Assembly (NCBI GenBank): GCA_965227875.1
Contig: OZ245783.1
Span: forward strand, 558,001 to 622,000
Direction: 5' to 3'
Length of the DNA stretch: 64,000 nt
Source: G965227875 sp965227875
Lineage (GTDB): Bacteria > Pseudomonadota > Alphaproteobacteria > Rhizobiales > JAJFHC01
Notes under the pieces: generated by a model
Told to the model about the DNA's origin: nothing
Seen by the model: only the letters and a program-made list of their open reading frames with translations
The model's database searches: none
In this document: positions 1 to 8,741 of the stretch, piece after piece
Layout: each line of letters starts with the position of its first letter
How positions within the stretch are numbered: the first letter of the stretch is position 1
Translations under genes and position numbers: made by a program

Positions 1-2
1 GC

Positions 3-632
3 ACGGATCTGGACGAAACGGCACTTGCCGAACGCTACGAGATCTCGCGCACCCCCCTCCGCGAGGTGTTCCATCGCCTGGCTGGCGCCGGTTACCTGAC
101 CCTGACGGAGAACCGGGGCGCCAAGGTCGCGTCCATGGACCTCGCCACCATGAGGACGTTTTTCCAGACCGCCCCGCTGATCTATTCGAGCATCGCGCGC
201 CTCGCCGCCGAAAACCGGACCGCGCGTCAGATCGAGGAACTGAAGGTCGTCCAGTCGGGCTTCGCCTCCGCCGTCGCCGCGGCCAGGGCCGACGACATGG
301 TGCTCCACAATCACCGGTTCCATGAACTCATCGGCGAGATGGCCCACAACGACTACCTCATGCCGGCCCTGAAGAGGCTTCTCATCGACCACTCCCGCCT
401 GGGACATGTCTTCTACCGGCCCTCCGCGCCGGCGGAGAACCTCGCCGTGCTCAAGGCAAGCCAACAGCACGAGGGCATGATCGCCGCGATCGAGGCGCAG
501 GAAACCGGCGTCATCACCGAACTCACGCTCGAGCACTGGGACCTCAGCCGCGACCGCATGGAACGGTTCGTCCGGCCCGATCCCCTGCCGCTCGACGTCA
601 TCGACCTGATGGAGAAGAAAAATGCAGTTTGA
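3..632 (+). CDS. GntR-family (FCD) transcriptional regulator, 5' truncated
   Basis: The open frame runs in from the left window edge, so the true start is missing. The first visible residues (AERYEISRTPLREVFHRL) are the recognition-helix part of a GntR winged helix, followed by the wing (GAGYLTLTENRGAKV). The rest is an all-helical FCD ligand domain with the usual scattered metal/ligand residues (ARADDMVLHNHRFHELIG). FCD regulators usually repress catabolic genes and are released by a pathway metabolite. The stop codon overlaps the start of the DapA-family gene by 11 nt, so it is co-transcribed with the downstream module and is its probable regulator. A GTG at 66 is internal, not the start, because the helix-turn-helix begins before it. 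Confidence 0.88.
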   Translation, partial: TDLDETALAERYEISRTPLREVFHRLAGAGYLTLTENRGAKVASMDLATMRTFFQTAPLIYSSIARLAAENRTARQIEELKVVQSGFASAVAAARADDMVLHNHRFHELIGEMAHNDYLMPALKRLLIDHSRLGHVFYRPSAPAENLAVLKASQQHEGMIAAIEAQETGVITELTLEHWDLSRDRMERFVRPDPLPLDVIDLMEKKNAV

Positions 633-1542
633 GGGCATCATCACGCCCGTTGTCACGCCGCATGACGACGACTTCGGGATCGACCGGGCGCGTTTCGCCG
701 AGGTCCTGGAGTTCCTCATCGAGAAGGGCATCGATGCGGCGCTTATCGCGGGAACGACCGGCGAGTACTACGTCCAGACGCCCGAGGAGCGTTTCGAACT
801 GATGAAGCTGGCCAGGGACATCATCGGCAACCGGCTTCCGCTCATCGTCGGAACCGGCGCCATGAGGACCGAGGACTCCATCGCCTACGCGACGGCCGCA
901 AGGGACATCGGCGCCGACGCGATCCTCGTCACCACGCCACCCTACGCCTACCCCACGGGACGGGAAATCGCGCTTCATGCGCTCGCCATCGACCGTGCGG
1001 CGAACCTGCCCGTCATGCTCTACAACTATCCCGGCCGCATGTCGGTGAACATGGACGAGGAGACCCTCGACCGTCTCGGCCGCTCGCCGAACTTCAAGGC
1101 CATCAAGGAGAGTTCGGGCGATCCGAACCGTCTGCACATGCTGGCCCGCGACTATCCACACATCTCTCTGTCTTGCGGCATGGACGACCAGGCGCTCGAG
1201 TTCTTCGCGTGGGGGGCGGCCTCATGGACCTGTGCGGGCAGCAATTTCGCCCCCGAGGCCCACAAGGCCATGTATCGCGCCTGCGTGGTCGAGAAGGATT
1301 TCGACAAGGGCCGGCGCATCATGTCCGCGATGCTGCCCCTGCTGCGCGTTCTCGAACAGGGCGGGAAGTTCGTCCAGTGCATCAAGTACGGCATGTCCGG
1401 GCGCGGTATCGACTGCGGCCCGCCGAGACGGCCGCTCCAGCCGCTCAACAAGGACGACCGCCGCAGCCTGGACGAAGTCGTGCGCACCATGAACATCGCC
1501 ATCGACGCCATCGAGCGCGAGCACAACAAGGGGGCGAACTGA
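622..1542 (+). CDS. Dihydrodipicolinate synthase (DapA) family lyase/aldolase
   Basis: 306 residues, the normal size for a class I (Schiff-base) DapA/NAL-family TIM barrel. The substrate-carboxylate motif (AGTTGEYYVQTPEE), the catalytic Tyr region (VMLYNYPGR) and the Schiff-base Lys (FKAIKESSGD, about residue 160) are all present. Family members form or cleave a C-C bond using pyruvate, or dehydrate/deaminate keto acids. Its place next to an aldehyde dehydrogenase recalls pairs in which a DapA-type enzyme makes 2-ketoglutarate semialdehyde for an ALDH, as in hydroxyproline or sugar-acid breakdown. The true substrate cannot be read from sequence. It is probably not the biosynthetic DapA, given its catabolic operon. 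It overlaps the regulator upstream and the ALDH downstream (TGATG). Confidence 0.86.
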   Translation: MQFEGIITPVVTPHDDDFGIDRARFAEVLEFLIEKGIDAALIAGTTGEYYVQTPEERFELMKLARDIIGNRLPLIVGTGAMRTEDSIAYATAARDIGADAILVTTPPYAYPTGREIALHALAIDRAANLPVMLYNYPGRMSVNMDEETLDRLGRSPNFKAIKESSGDPNRLHMLARDYPHISLSCGMDDQALEFFAWGAASWTCAGSNFAPEAHKAMYRACVVEKDFDKGRRIMSAMLPLLRVLEQGGKFVQCIKYGMSGRGIDCGPPRRPLQPLNKDDRRSLDEVVRTMNIAIDAIEREHNKGAN

Positions 1543-3029
1543 TGGATCTCCTGACCCGCAACGAATATGCCGCAATCGCCGAAAGCATCGTCTGGCCGCG
1601 CGGCGCCTTCATCGACGGCAAGTTCCGCCCCGGCAAGGGCGCGAAACTCAAGACGGTCAATCCCGCCACCGGCGAACTCATCGCCGAGATCGCGGCCTGC
1701 AACGCGAAGGATGTCGACCTGGCGGTCTCCCGTGCCCGCGAGGCCTTCGAGCAGGGCCACTGGTCGAAGGCGCATCCCGCCGAGCGCAAGGCCGCACTTG
1801 TCCGCCTGGCCAAGCTGATGACCCGCAACCGGCGGGAACTCGCGGTGATGGAATCGGTCGAGGCCGGCAAGCCCATCGCGGACTGCGAGCGGATCGATGT
1901 TGCCGAGGCGATCTCCACCATCCTCTGGCACGCCGAGACCGCGGACAAGATCTACGACCAGACCGCACCTGCGGGCGACGACGCCGTCGCGATGATCGTG
2001 CGCGAACCTGTCGGGGTCGTCGGCGCCGTGCTGCCGTGGAACTTCCCCATACTGATGCTTGCCTGGAAGATCGGCCCCGCACTTGCGGCAGGCTGTTCCG
2101 TCATCGTGAAGCCCGCCGAGCAGACCTCGATGACCGCCCTGCGCGTGGCCGAACTCGCCCACGAGGCCGGCCTCCCGCGCGGCGTGTTGCAGGTTCTGCC
2201 GGGCGACGGGCCGGGTGTCGGGGAACCGCTTGGGCTGCACGCCGATGTCGACATGGTCTCGTTCACCGGTTCGACCGAGACGGGACGGCGCTTCCTCCGC
2301 TACGCGGCGGACTCCAACCTCAAGAAGATCGTTCTCGAGTGCGGCGGGAAGAACCCCGCCCTCGTTTTCGAGGACGCGGAGAATCTCGACCTGGTGGCCG
2401 AACACATCGTCAATGCCGCCTTCTGGAACATGGGCGAGAACTGTTCCGCGGCCTCGCGCCTCATCGTCCACAAGGCGGTGAAGGCGCCGCTGATGGAACG
2501 CATACTCGCCCGCATCAAACTGTGGCGCGTCGGTGACCCGCTCGATCCGGCCACCAATCTCGGTGCCCTGATCGACGCCGACCACCTCAAGAAGGTCAAG
2601 AGCTACCTCAAGAAGGGCGCCGTGACCGGCGGCAAGGCGGACGGCCCCTTCGTGCCGCCGACGGTCTACGACGTCAAACCGGGCGACAAGCTGGCCCGCG
2701 AGGAAGTGTTCGGGCCGGTGCTGTCGGTCATCGAGGTCGCCAGCACCGAGGAGGCCATCGCGGTCGCCAACGACACCGACTATGGGCTGACCGCCAGCGT
2801 CTTCAGTGCGAACGGCCGCCGTGCCATTCGCGCCGCCCGCGAGATCCGGGCCGGCACAGTGACGGTGAACTGCTACGGCGAAGGCGACATCACGACACCG
2901 TTCGGCGGCTACAGGCAGTCCGGTTTCGGCGGGCGCGACAACGGCGTCCACGCCCATGATCAGTACACCGAACTGAAGACGATCTGGATCGACCTGGCCG
3001 ACCCCGCCGACGGGGACGACCTGGGATGA
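1542..3029 (+). CDS. NAD(P)-dependent aldehyde dehydrogenase
   Basis: 495 residues, typical of the ALDH superfamily. The oxyanion/cofactor motif PWNFPILM, the general base Glu (about residue 266, in LECGGKNPAL) and the catalytic Cys (about 301, in MGENCSAASR) are intact, as is the C-terminal TPFGGYRQSGFG block. It oxidises an aldehyde to the acid using NAD(P)+. The ATG at 1542 is chosen because it overlaps the upstream stop and begins the conserved N-terminus; the frame stays open further upstream but only in the shadow of the DapA gene. By similarity it is closest to gamma-aminobutyraldehyde/betaine-aldehyde-type enzymes, which fits a module for methylated amines. The substrate is inferred, not shown. 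Confidence 0.92.
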   Translation: MDLLTRNEYAAIAESIVWPRGAFIDGKFRPGKGAKLKTVNPATGELIAEIAACNAKDVDLAVSRAREAFEQGHWSKAHPAERKAALVRLAKLMTRNRRELAVMESVEAGKPIADCERIDVAEAISTILWHAETADKIYDQTAPAGDDAVAMIVREPVGVVGAVLPWNFPILMLAWKIGPALAAGCSVIVKPAEQTSMTALRVAELAHEAGLPRGVLQVLPGDGPGVGEPLGLHADVDMVSFTGSTETGRRFLRYAADSNLKKIVLECGGKNPALVFEDAENLDLVAEHIVNAAFWNMGENCSAASRLIVHKAVKAPLMERILARIKLWRVGDPLDPATNLGALIDADHLKKVKSYLKKGAVTGGKADGPFVPPTVYDVKPGDKLAREEVFGPVLSVIEVASTEEAIAVANDTDYGLTASVFSANGRRAIRAAREIRAGTVTVNCYGEGDITTPFGGYRQSGFGGRDNGVHAHDQYTELKTIWIDLADPADGDDLG

Positions 3030-4585
3030 CCGCGCTCGCGGAGGAGCGGCGCACCCGCCGTGGCGGCCGGGGATCTCGCCGCGAGCTCAGGACCGCCGTC
3101 GACACGACCATGTTGCCGGCGCTGAAGCGCCGCCTGCCGCTCGTCGAACCGATGACCCCGGACCAGGTTGACCGGATCGACGCGGCATCCATGGACATCC
3201 TCGAGAACGTCGGCGTCGTCTTCCGTGATCCGGTCGCCATCGAGGACTGGAAACGCGCGGGCGCGGACGTGCGGGACGGCGACCGTGTTCATCTCGACAG
3301 GGGCATGGTGCGCGAACTGATCTCGACCATCCCGGAGAGTTTCACCTACCACGCGCGGAACCCGGAAAAGAACCTGCCCTTCGGCCACGATCACGCGATC
3401 TTCGTGCCCATGACCGGCGCGCCCTATCTGCGCGGTCTCGACGATGTGCGCCGCAATCCGTCTCTGGAGGATCTCGCCAATTTCCACAAGCTGTCGCACA
3501 TGCTGCCGGCCCTGCACTCGAGCGCGCACCACATCGTCGAGCCCATGGACCATCCGGTCAGCCACCGGCACCTGCGGATCACCTATTCGTCCATGACGCA
3601 TTCCGACAAGACCTTCATGGGCATGACCACGAGCCCGCGAAACGCCGAGGACGTGCTCGACATGTGCGCGATCCTGTTCGGGGCCGACTTCATGGAGACG
3701 CACCCGGTCGTCACCGGAAATTGCAACGGCAATTCGCCGCTGGTCTGGGACGAGACCATGCTGGGCGCCATGCGGGCCTTCAACCGGCGTAACCAGCCTG
3801 TCCTGTGCTCGCCCTTCGTGCTGGGCGGCGCGAACACGCCGGCATCGACCGCGCCCGCCGTGGCCCAGCTCAACGCCGAGGCACTGTCCGCCCTCGCCTA
3901 CACCCAGGTCGTGCGCAAGGGCTGCCCCGCGATCTACGGCCACTATCTCAGCACGGTCAGCATGAGGTCCGGCGCACCCATGGCCGGCACGCCTGAAATC
4001 AGCCTGATGAACTTCATGATCGGCCAGATGGCGCGCCACTACGGCGTGCCGTGGCGCACGTCGAACAATCTCGGCGGGGCCAAGACCCTCGACGCCCAGG
4101 CGGGGTACGAATCCGCCATGACGATGAATGCCGTCCTGCTGGCCGGTGCGAACTACATCTGGCATTCCGCCGGCTGGAACGAGGCCGGCATGCACTGCTC
4201 GACGGCGAAATTCATCGTCGACGCGGAGATGTGCGCCATGGGCTACCGCATGGCCGAAGGCATCCGCTGGGACGATTTCGACGAAGCCCTGTCCGCGGTC
4301 GGCGACATCGGACCGGGCGGGCATTACCTCGGTCATCCGCACACCCAGGAGAATTTCCAGCGGGCGTTTTTCATGCCCGAGATGTTCGACAACAACTCCA
4401 TCGAGCAATGGATCGCGGAGGGAAGCATCGACACCGCGGCTCGGGCGTTGAAAAAGGCCCGCACACTCCTGGACGCCTATGAAGAGCCCCTGCTTGACGC
4501 CGCGACCGATGAGGCTTTGCGCGACTACATCGCCCGGCGCGAGAGGGAAATCCCGGACGAGGATGCCCTCAACAACGACTACTGA
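3026..4585 (+). CDS. MttB-superfamily (trimethylamine methyltransferase-like) protein, non-pyrrolysine
   Basis: 519 residues with the TIM-barrel MttB signature throughout (MDILENVGVVFRDP near the N-terminus, GHYLGHPHTQENF near the C-terminus). The frame has no in-frame amber codon, so it belongs to the non-pyrrolysine branch, whose characterised members demethylate quaternary amines such as glycine betaine, proline betaine, carnitine or gamma-butyrobetaine by passing a methyl group to a cobalamin protein. No corrinoid-protein gene is adjacent, which is usual for alphaproteobacterial copies and leaves their acceptor unclear. It overlaps the ALDH by ATGA and is followed 10 nt later by a FAD oxidase. 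The first 25 residues are Arg-rich and less conserved, so a later start is possible. Confidence 0.88.
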   Translation: MTALAEERRTRRGGRGSRRELRTAVDTTMLPALKRRLPLVEPMTPDQVDRIDAASMDILENVGVVFRDPVAIEDWKRAGADVRDGDRVHLDRGMVRELISTIPESFTYHARNPEKNLPFGHDHAIFVPMTGAPYLRGLDDVRRNPSLEDLANFHKLSHMLPALHSSAHHIVEPMDHPVSHRHLRITYSSMTHSDKTFMGMTTSPRNAEDVLDMCAILFGADFMETHPVVTGNCNGNSPLVWDETMLGAMRAFNRRNQPVLCSPFVLGGANTPASTAPAVAQLNAEALSALAYTQVVRKGCPAIYGHYLSTVSMRSGAPMAGTPEISLMNFMIGQMARHYGVPWRTSNNLGGAKTLDAQAGYESAMTMNAVLLAGANYIWHSAGWNEAGMHCSTAKFIVDAEMCAMGYRMAEGIRWDDFDEALSAVGDIGPGGHYLGHPHTQENFQRAFFMPEMFDNNSIEQWIAEGSIDTAARALKKARTLLDAYEEPLLDAATDEALRDYIARREREIPDEDALNNDY

Positions 4586-4595
4586 GCGCCGTGCC

Positions 4596-5933
4596 GTGAG
4601 CAAGGTCAGTCGCCTGCCGGTCACCACCGGCATATCCGGATGGAACGCGATCCTGCCCGAAGCAGGACCGGCGGCCCCGCTCTCGAAGAACGTCTCCGCG
4701 GACTGGATGGTGGTCGGCGCCGGCATCGCGGGACTGGCGGCCGCGCGCCGTCTGGCCCAACTCAACCCGGCCGACAGGATCGTCGTCCTCGAAGCCGGCC
4801 GTCTCGGCGAAGGTGCTGCCGGACGCAATTCAGGCTTCATGATCGACCTGCCGCACGACATCGCCTCGGAGAACTATGGCGGGGCACTCGACCGGGACCG
4901 CGCCCAGATCGCCGCCAACCGTCACGCCATAGCCTTCGTCGCCGAAGCGGCAGAAGAATTCGGACTGCCGGCCGAAACGGTGGCCATGTCCGGAAAGGTC
5001 AACGCCGCTGCGTCCAGGAAGGGCGTCGCGCACAATGCCGATTACGCTCGGCACCTCGCGACCCTCGGCGAGGCATACGAGGCCCTCGACGCCCTGCAGA
5101 TTCACGAATTGACCGGCAGCCGGTACTATCTCGGCGGGCTCTACACCCCGGGCACGGCGATGGTGCAACCCGCGATGTATGTGCGCGGCCTTGCGGCCGG
5201 CCTCGCGGCCCGTGGCGTCGCGATCCATGAGGGATCGCCGGTCACGTCGCTGGTCCGCTCGGGCGACGCATGGCGCGCGACGACACCGGGAGGCGGCGTC
5301 ACGGCGGGCCGCGTGATCCTCACGGTCAACGGGCATGTGGAGAGTTTCGGCCACTTTCCCCGGCGGCTCGTGCATATCCATCTCTATGCGTCGATGACGC
5401 GCGCGTTGACCGGAGACGAGGTCAACCGGCTCGGCGGCGCGCCGGTCTGGGGCCTGACGCCCGCCGATCCCATGGGCACCACCGTGCGGCGCATCAGCGG
5501 GACAGGTGGCGACCGGATCGTGGTCCGCAACCGCTGCCACTACACGCCGTCGCTGGCGAGCAGCGATCGTCTTCTGGCGGACACAGCCGTGACCCACGAC
5601 CGCAGTTTCTCCGCCCGCTTCCCCGGCCTCGCGGGCGTCGAAATGCAGTACCGCTGGGCCGGCGCCCTGTGCCTGTCGCTCAACGACGTGCCCGCCTGGG
5701 GAAAGCTGGACGACGGGCTCTATGCCGCCTGCTGCCAGAACGGCTTGGGCCTTGCCCGGGGAACCTATGGCGGCATGTCGGCCGCGGAACTCGCATGCGG
5801 CGTCGACAGCGAGGGTGTGCGGCAGCTGTCCGGCCTGGCCCGCCCGGCGCGACTGCCCCCCGAACCGTTTGCAGCGATTGGCGCCACCGCGCGTATCCGC
5901 TGGGGGGAATGGAAAGCCGGCAGGGAGCTCTGA
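4596..5933 (+). CDS. FAD-dependent amine oxidase (DAO/glycine oxidase family)
   Basis: 445 residues from the GTG at 4596, chosen because it is the first start after the MttB stop. The dinucleotide-binding Rossmann motif (VVGAGIAGLAAARRL) sits near residue 40, followed by the acidic ribose-binding residue (VLEAG) and the GRNSG flavin-contact loop. The C-terminal part (GLGLARGTYGGMSAAELA) is the second FAD-contact region of DAO enzymes. Such enzymes oxidise amino acids or N-methylated amines to imines, with release of an amine or formaldehyde. Coupling to an MttB homologue is a recurring arrangement and suggests stepwise demethylation or deamination of one quaternary amine. The electron acceptor and substrate cannot be told from sequence. 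Confidence 0.86.
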   Translation: MSKVSRLPVTTGISGWNAILPEAGPAAPLSKNVSADWMVVGAGIAGLAAARRLAQLNPADRIVVLEAGRLGEGAAGRNSGFMIDLPHDIASENYGGALDRDRAQIAANRHAIAFVAEAAEEFGLPAETVAMSGKVNAAASRKGVAHNADYARHLATLGEAYEALDALQIHELTGSRYYLGGLYTPGTAMVQPAMYVRGLAAGLAARGVAIHEGSPVTSLVRSGDAWRATTPGGGVTAGRVILTVNGHVESFGHFPRRLVHIHLYASMTRALTGDEVNRLGGAPVWGLTPADPMGTTVRRISGTGGDRIVVRNRCHYTPSLASSDRLLADTAVTHDRSFSARFPGLAGVEMQYRWAGALCLSLNDVPAWGKLDDGLYAACCQNGLGLARGTYGGMSAAELACGVDSEGVRQLSGLARPARLPPEPFAAIGATARIRWGEWKAGREL

Positions 5934-6000
5934 CGCATCCGGACCGGCCCGAAACACGCGTACGGCGCACATGAGGGATACGGTGCACATGGAGGAACGA

Positions 6001-6735
6001 ATGGACTTTTCCGGAAGGACCGCCCTGGTCACAGGTGCCGCCGGCGGGATCGGCGGCGCCGTCGTGGCACGCCTTCGAGAGGCGGGCGCCCGGGTCGCTG
6101 CAGCGGACCGCGATACCTCAGGCCTCGATGCGGAAATCCTGCTGCCCGGTGATCTGCTCGACCCGGCCTATGCCGACGGTCTCGCGCAGGTCGCCCGCGA
6201 CGCGCTGGGCGGGCTCGACATCCTCGTCAACAATGCGGGCGTCATCACGCGGGGACCGGTCACCGATGCGACCGACGACGACTGGCGGCTGTCGGTCGGC
6301 GTCAATGTCGAGGCGCCCTTCCGCATCTGCCGGTCGGCGATCCCGGTCATGGCGGCTGCCGGCGGCGGAGCCATCGTCAATGTCTCGTCCTGCTGGGGCG
6401 GCAAGGCGCCTGGGCCAAACCATGCGCTCTACTGCATGACCAAGGCGGCGCTCGCCTCGCTGACCCAGTGCATGGGGATGGATCACGCCCGCCAGGGTCT
6501 CCGGATCAACGCCGTCTGTCCGAACGAGGTCAACACGCCCATGCTGCGCTCGGGATTTGTCCGGCGCGGATTCGATCCCGACACCGCTGTTGCCGAACTC
6601 GGCACGACCGTTCCCGTCGGGCGCATCGCCGAACCGGAGGACATCGCCGACGTGGTGCTCTTCCTCGCATCGGACGCCGCGCGTTACATGTGCGGGGCGC
6701 TGGTGGAGGTCAACGGAGGCAAGCCGGTGTCATGA
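6001..6735 (+). CDS. Short-chain dehydrogenase/reductase (SDR) 1
   Basis: 244 residues, a classical SDR. The glycine-rich cofactor loop TGAAGGIGG lies near residue 12, NNAG near residue 80, the catalytic Ser in VNVSSCWG and the YxxxK pair in LYCMTKAAL. The start at 6001 is set by an ideal Shine-Dalgarno GGAGGA at 5991-5996; two upstream ATGs lack one. The stop overlaps the next SDR by ATGA, so the pair is translationally coupled. It oxidises an alcohol or reduces a ketone with NAD(P)(H). Context allows either the amine module upstream or the sugar/polyol module downstream; a paired polyol dehydrogenase feeding the ketose kinase at 14364 is one possibility. Confidence 0.9.
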   Translation: MDFSGRTALVTGAAGGIGGAVVARLREAGARVAAADRDTSGLDAEILLPGDLLDPAYADGLAQVARDALGGLDILVNNAGVITRGPVTDATDDDWRLSVGVNVEAPFRICRSAIPVMAAAGGGAIVNVSSCWGGKAPGPNHALYCMTKAALASLTQCMGMDHARQGLRINAVCPNEVNTPMLRSGFVRRGFDPDTAVAELGTTVPVGRIAEPEDIADVVLFLASDAARYMCGALVEVNGGKPVS

Positions 6736-7466
6736 ACAGGTTCGAAGGCAAGACCGCTCTCGTGACCGGCGGGCGCTCCGGGATCGGACGTGCGATCGCG
6801 CAGCGCCTGCACGAGGAAGGCGCGCGGGTGATGACCGCGCAACGCACCGCGGACAACACGTTCGACGGCGTGGCCGCCGACCTGTCCGACCCGGAAGCGC
6901 CGTCCCGGATCGTCGCGGAAGTCATCGCGCGGACGGGCCGGCTAGACGTTCTCGTCAACAATTCCGGCGTCATGCGCGAAGCCGTCGTCGAGGACATGGG
7001 CCTCGACGTCTGGCATGAGACAATGGCCGTCAACCTCACGGCGCCGTTCCTGATGATCCGCGAAGCCCTGCCCCATCTGCGCAAGACCCGCGGCGCCATC
7101 GTCAATATCGGGTCAGTCGAGGGGCTCGGAGCCAATCCAGGACATGCGGCCTATTGCGCGTCGAAAGCCGGGCTGCACGGGTTGACCCGCGCGGTCGCCG
7201 TGGACCACGGCCACGAGGGGATCCGGTGCAACGCGGTCGCGCCGGGCTGGATCGACACAGATCTCAATCTCGACTTCGTCGGTGCCATGCCCGACCCGGA
7301 GACTTTCCGCCGGGGACTGGGACGAATACACCCGATGGCGCGTACCGGACGCCCGGACGAGGTGGCCTCGCTCGTCGCCTATCTTGCATCTCCGGAGGCA
7401 GCCTTTATAACGGGTCAGGTCTACACGGTGGACGGCGGCCGGATGGCCAAGCTGAGTCTCCCCTAG
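6732..7466 (+). CDS. Short-chain dehydrogenase/reductase (SDR) 2
   Basis: 244 residues with TGGRSGIGRA (cofactor loop), NNSG, the catalytic Ser in VNIGSVEG and YCASKAGL (YxxxK). The C-terminal TGQVYTVDGGRM is typical of the family. It starts inside the stop of SDR 1 (ATGA) and is the last gene before the LacI regulator, separated by 85 nt that hold an operator-like palindrome. The two neighbouring SDRs are clearly different proteins rather than a recent tandem duplication: only the family motifs align by eye. The substrate is unknown. Confidence 0.9.
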   Translation: MNRFEGKTALVTGGRSGIGRAIAQRLHEEGARVMTAQRTADNTFDGVAADLSDPEAPSRIVAEVIARTGRLDVLVNNSGVMREAVVEDMGLDVWHETMAVNLTAPFLMIREALPHLRKTRGAIVNIGSVEGLGANPGHAAYCASKAGLHGLTRAVAVDHGHEGIRCNAVAPGWIDTDLNLDFVGAMPDPETFRRGLGRIHPMARTGRPDEVASLVAYLASPEAAFITGQVYTVDGGRMAKLSLP

Positions 7467-7500
7467 ACTGCAGACCGATCATCAGCGTACCGCCAGGACT

Positions 7501-7516
7501 TGATTGACGTACCTCA
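7501..7516. promoter_or_regulatory. Operator O3 of the LacI-type regulator
   Basis: TGATTGACGTACCTCA matches the reverse complement of the operator at 8640-8655 at 14 of 16 positions and the one at 8610-8625 at 13 of 16. It lies 36 bp before the lacI-type start codon and overlaps a -35-like TTGACG (7504-7509). Autoregulation is inferred. Confidence 0.6.
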
Positions 7517-7551
7517 AAAATATCCCCTAGTTTGGGGCCGAGGGAGGTACG

Positions 7552-8580
7552 ATGGCAAGACCGACAGTACACGATGTGGCCAACGAGGCGGGCGTCAGCC
7601 TTGCGACCGTGGACAGGGTCCTGAACGGTCGCGCCGGCGTCAGCGAGAAAATGGCCAAACGCGTGCAAGGCGCGATCGACAAGCTCGGATACGTCCGCGA
7701 CACCTCTGCCGCCAATCTTGCCCGACAACGGGAATACCGGTTCGTCGTGATTCTTCCCGACGACGCCAGCCAGTTCACGGCGACACTCAAGGACGCCCTG
7801 ACGGAAGCGGGCAGGGCACAGATATCCGACCGCATATCACTGAAAGTCACCACGGCGCCGCCCGAGGACTCCCACGCCATCGCGCGGACACTGCAGAAAC
7901 TGGGAACATCGCGCCCCGACGGTGTCGCGATCATGGCCCAGGAAACCCCGCAGGTACGCGACGCGATCGCACGCCTGAAGGCGGACGGCATCGCCGTGGC
8001 GGCCCTGCTGTCGGATCTCCCGAGTTCGGCGCGGGACTTCTTCGTCGGCGTGAACAGCGAATCCGCGGGCCGGACCGCGGCCCTGCTCATGGGACGTTTC
8101 ATCAAGCAAACCGCGGGAAAGATCCTCGTGGTGACCAATTCCATGTCCTCGCGCGACAGCGTCGATCGCCGCCTCGGTTTCGACTCCGTCATGCAGGAGG
8201 AGTTTCGGGGCTTCAGGATTCTTCCCTCCGTCGAAACCCACAATGAGTCCGACCGCGCCGTCGCGATCATGAACCGGGTCACCGGCATGCATGACGATCT
8301 CGTCGGCATCTATTCCATGGGAACGGAAAATCGGCATGTGCTCGACGCGCTCCGTGAGACCGGGCGGCTCGGCGACCTCGTCTGCATCGCCCATGAGCTG
8401 ACGCCGGACACCCGGGACGCGCTCATCGCACGCGAGATCGATGCGGTAATCGCCCAGAACGTGGGACACCTCGCCCGGAGCGTCCTTCGGGTGTTGCGGG
8501 CGAAATGCGACGACGTCGCGATTTTCGAAGCCCAGGAACGTATCCGGATCGACATCATCACCCGGGAAAACCTGCCCTGA
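7552..8580 (+). CDS. LacI-family transcriptional regulator
   Basis: 342 residues. The N-terminal helix-turn-helix (TVHDVANEAGVSLATVDRVL) and hinge helix (TSAANLARQR) are followed by a periplasmic-binding-protein-like sensor domain (ribose/xylose type 1 fold). The ATG at 7552 has a strong GGGAGG ribosome site at 7541-7546. It precedes the ABC importer and kinase operon and is flanked by three copies of the same 16-bp palindrome (7501, 8610, 8640). The simplest reading is that it represses that operon and itself until a sugar or sugar-phosphate ligand binds. Confidence 0.93.
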   Translation: MARPTVHDVANEAGVSLATVDRVLNGRAGVSEKMAKRVQGAIDKLGYVRDTSAANLARQREYRFVVILPDDASQFTATLKDALTEAGRAQISDRISLKVTTAPPEDSHAIARTLQKLGTSRPDGVAIMAQETPQVRDAIARLKADGIAVAALLSDLPSSARDFFVGVNSESAGRTAALLMGRFIKQTAGKILVVTNSMSSRDSVDRRLGFDSVMQEEFRGFRILPSVETHNESDRAVAIMNRVTGMHDDLVGIYSMGTENRHVLDALRETGRLGDLVCIAHELTPDTRDALIAREIDAVIAQNVGHLARSVLRVLRAKCDDVAIFEAQERIRIDIITRENLP

Positions 8581-8609
8581 CTTAGGTGCGTCCGGGAGTT
8601 TTCCACTCC

Positions 8610-8625
8610 TGATGTACGTACATCA
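8610..8625. promoter_or_regulatory. Operator O1, perfect palindrome
   Basis: TGATGTACGTACATCA is a perfect 16-bp inverted repeat with the central CG step typical of LacI-family sites. Its centre is exactly 30 bp (about three helical turns) from that of O2, so two dimers would bind on the same DNA face. It lies just upstream of the predicted -35 element of the importer operon. Confidence 0.8.
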
Positions 8626-8633
8626 CTTTTTTG

Positions 8634-8661
8634 TTTACATGAGGTACGTACATCAGATAAC
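8634..8661 (+). promoter_or_regulatory. Importer operon promoter with operator O2 in the spacer
   Basis: A -35-like TTTACA (8634-8639) and -10-like GATAAC (8656-8661) are 16 bp apart. The spacer 8640-8655 is exactly the second operator, TGAGGTACGTACATCA, which differs from the perfect O1 palindrome at one position. Binding there would block RNA polymerase. The 16-bp operator and its repeat are seen directly; the promoter boxes are predictions. Confidence 0.62.
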
Positions 8662-8741
8662 GTTTCCTTCAAAGCGGGGCACTCGCATGTCCGCCGCGAC
8701 AAGAACAACAACGACTTTCATGTCAGGAACGGAGGAGAACC

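Noticed and set aside
1152..2957. 601-residue minus-strand open frame
   Set aside because: Antisense shadow of the aldehyde dehydrogenase gene.
3026..4585. Pyrrolysine-containing trimethylamine methyltransferase
   Set aside because: No in-frame TAG codon occurs before the normal stop and no pyl genes are nearby, so it is the non-pyrrolysine type.
7524..7537. CCCC-TAGTTT-GGGG hairpin as a terminator before the lacI-type gene
   Set aside because: The stem is only 4 bp and has no T-run.
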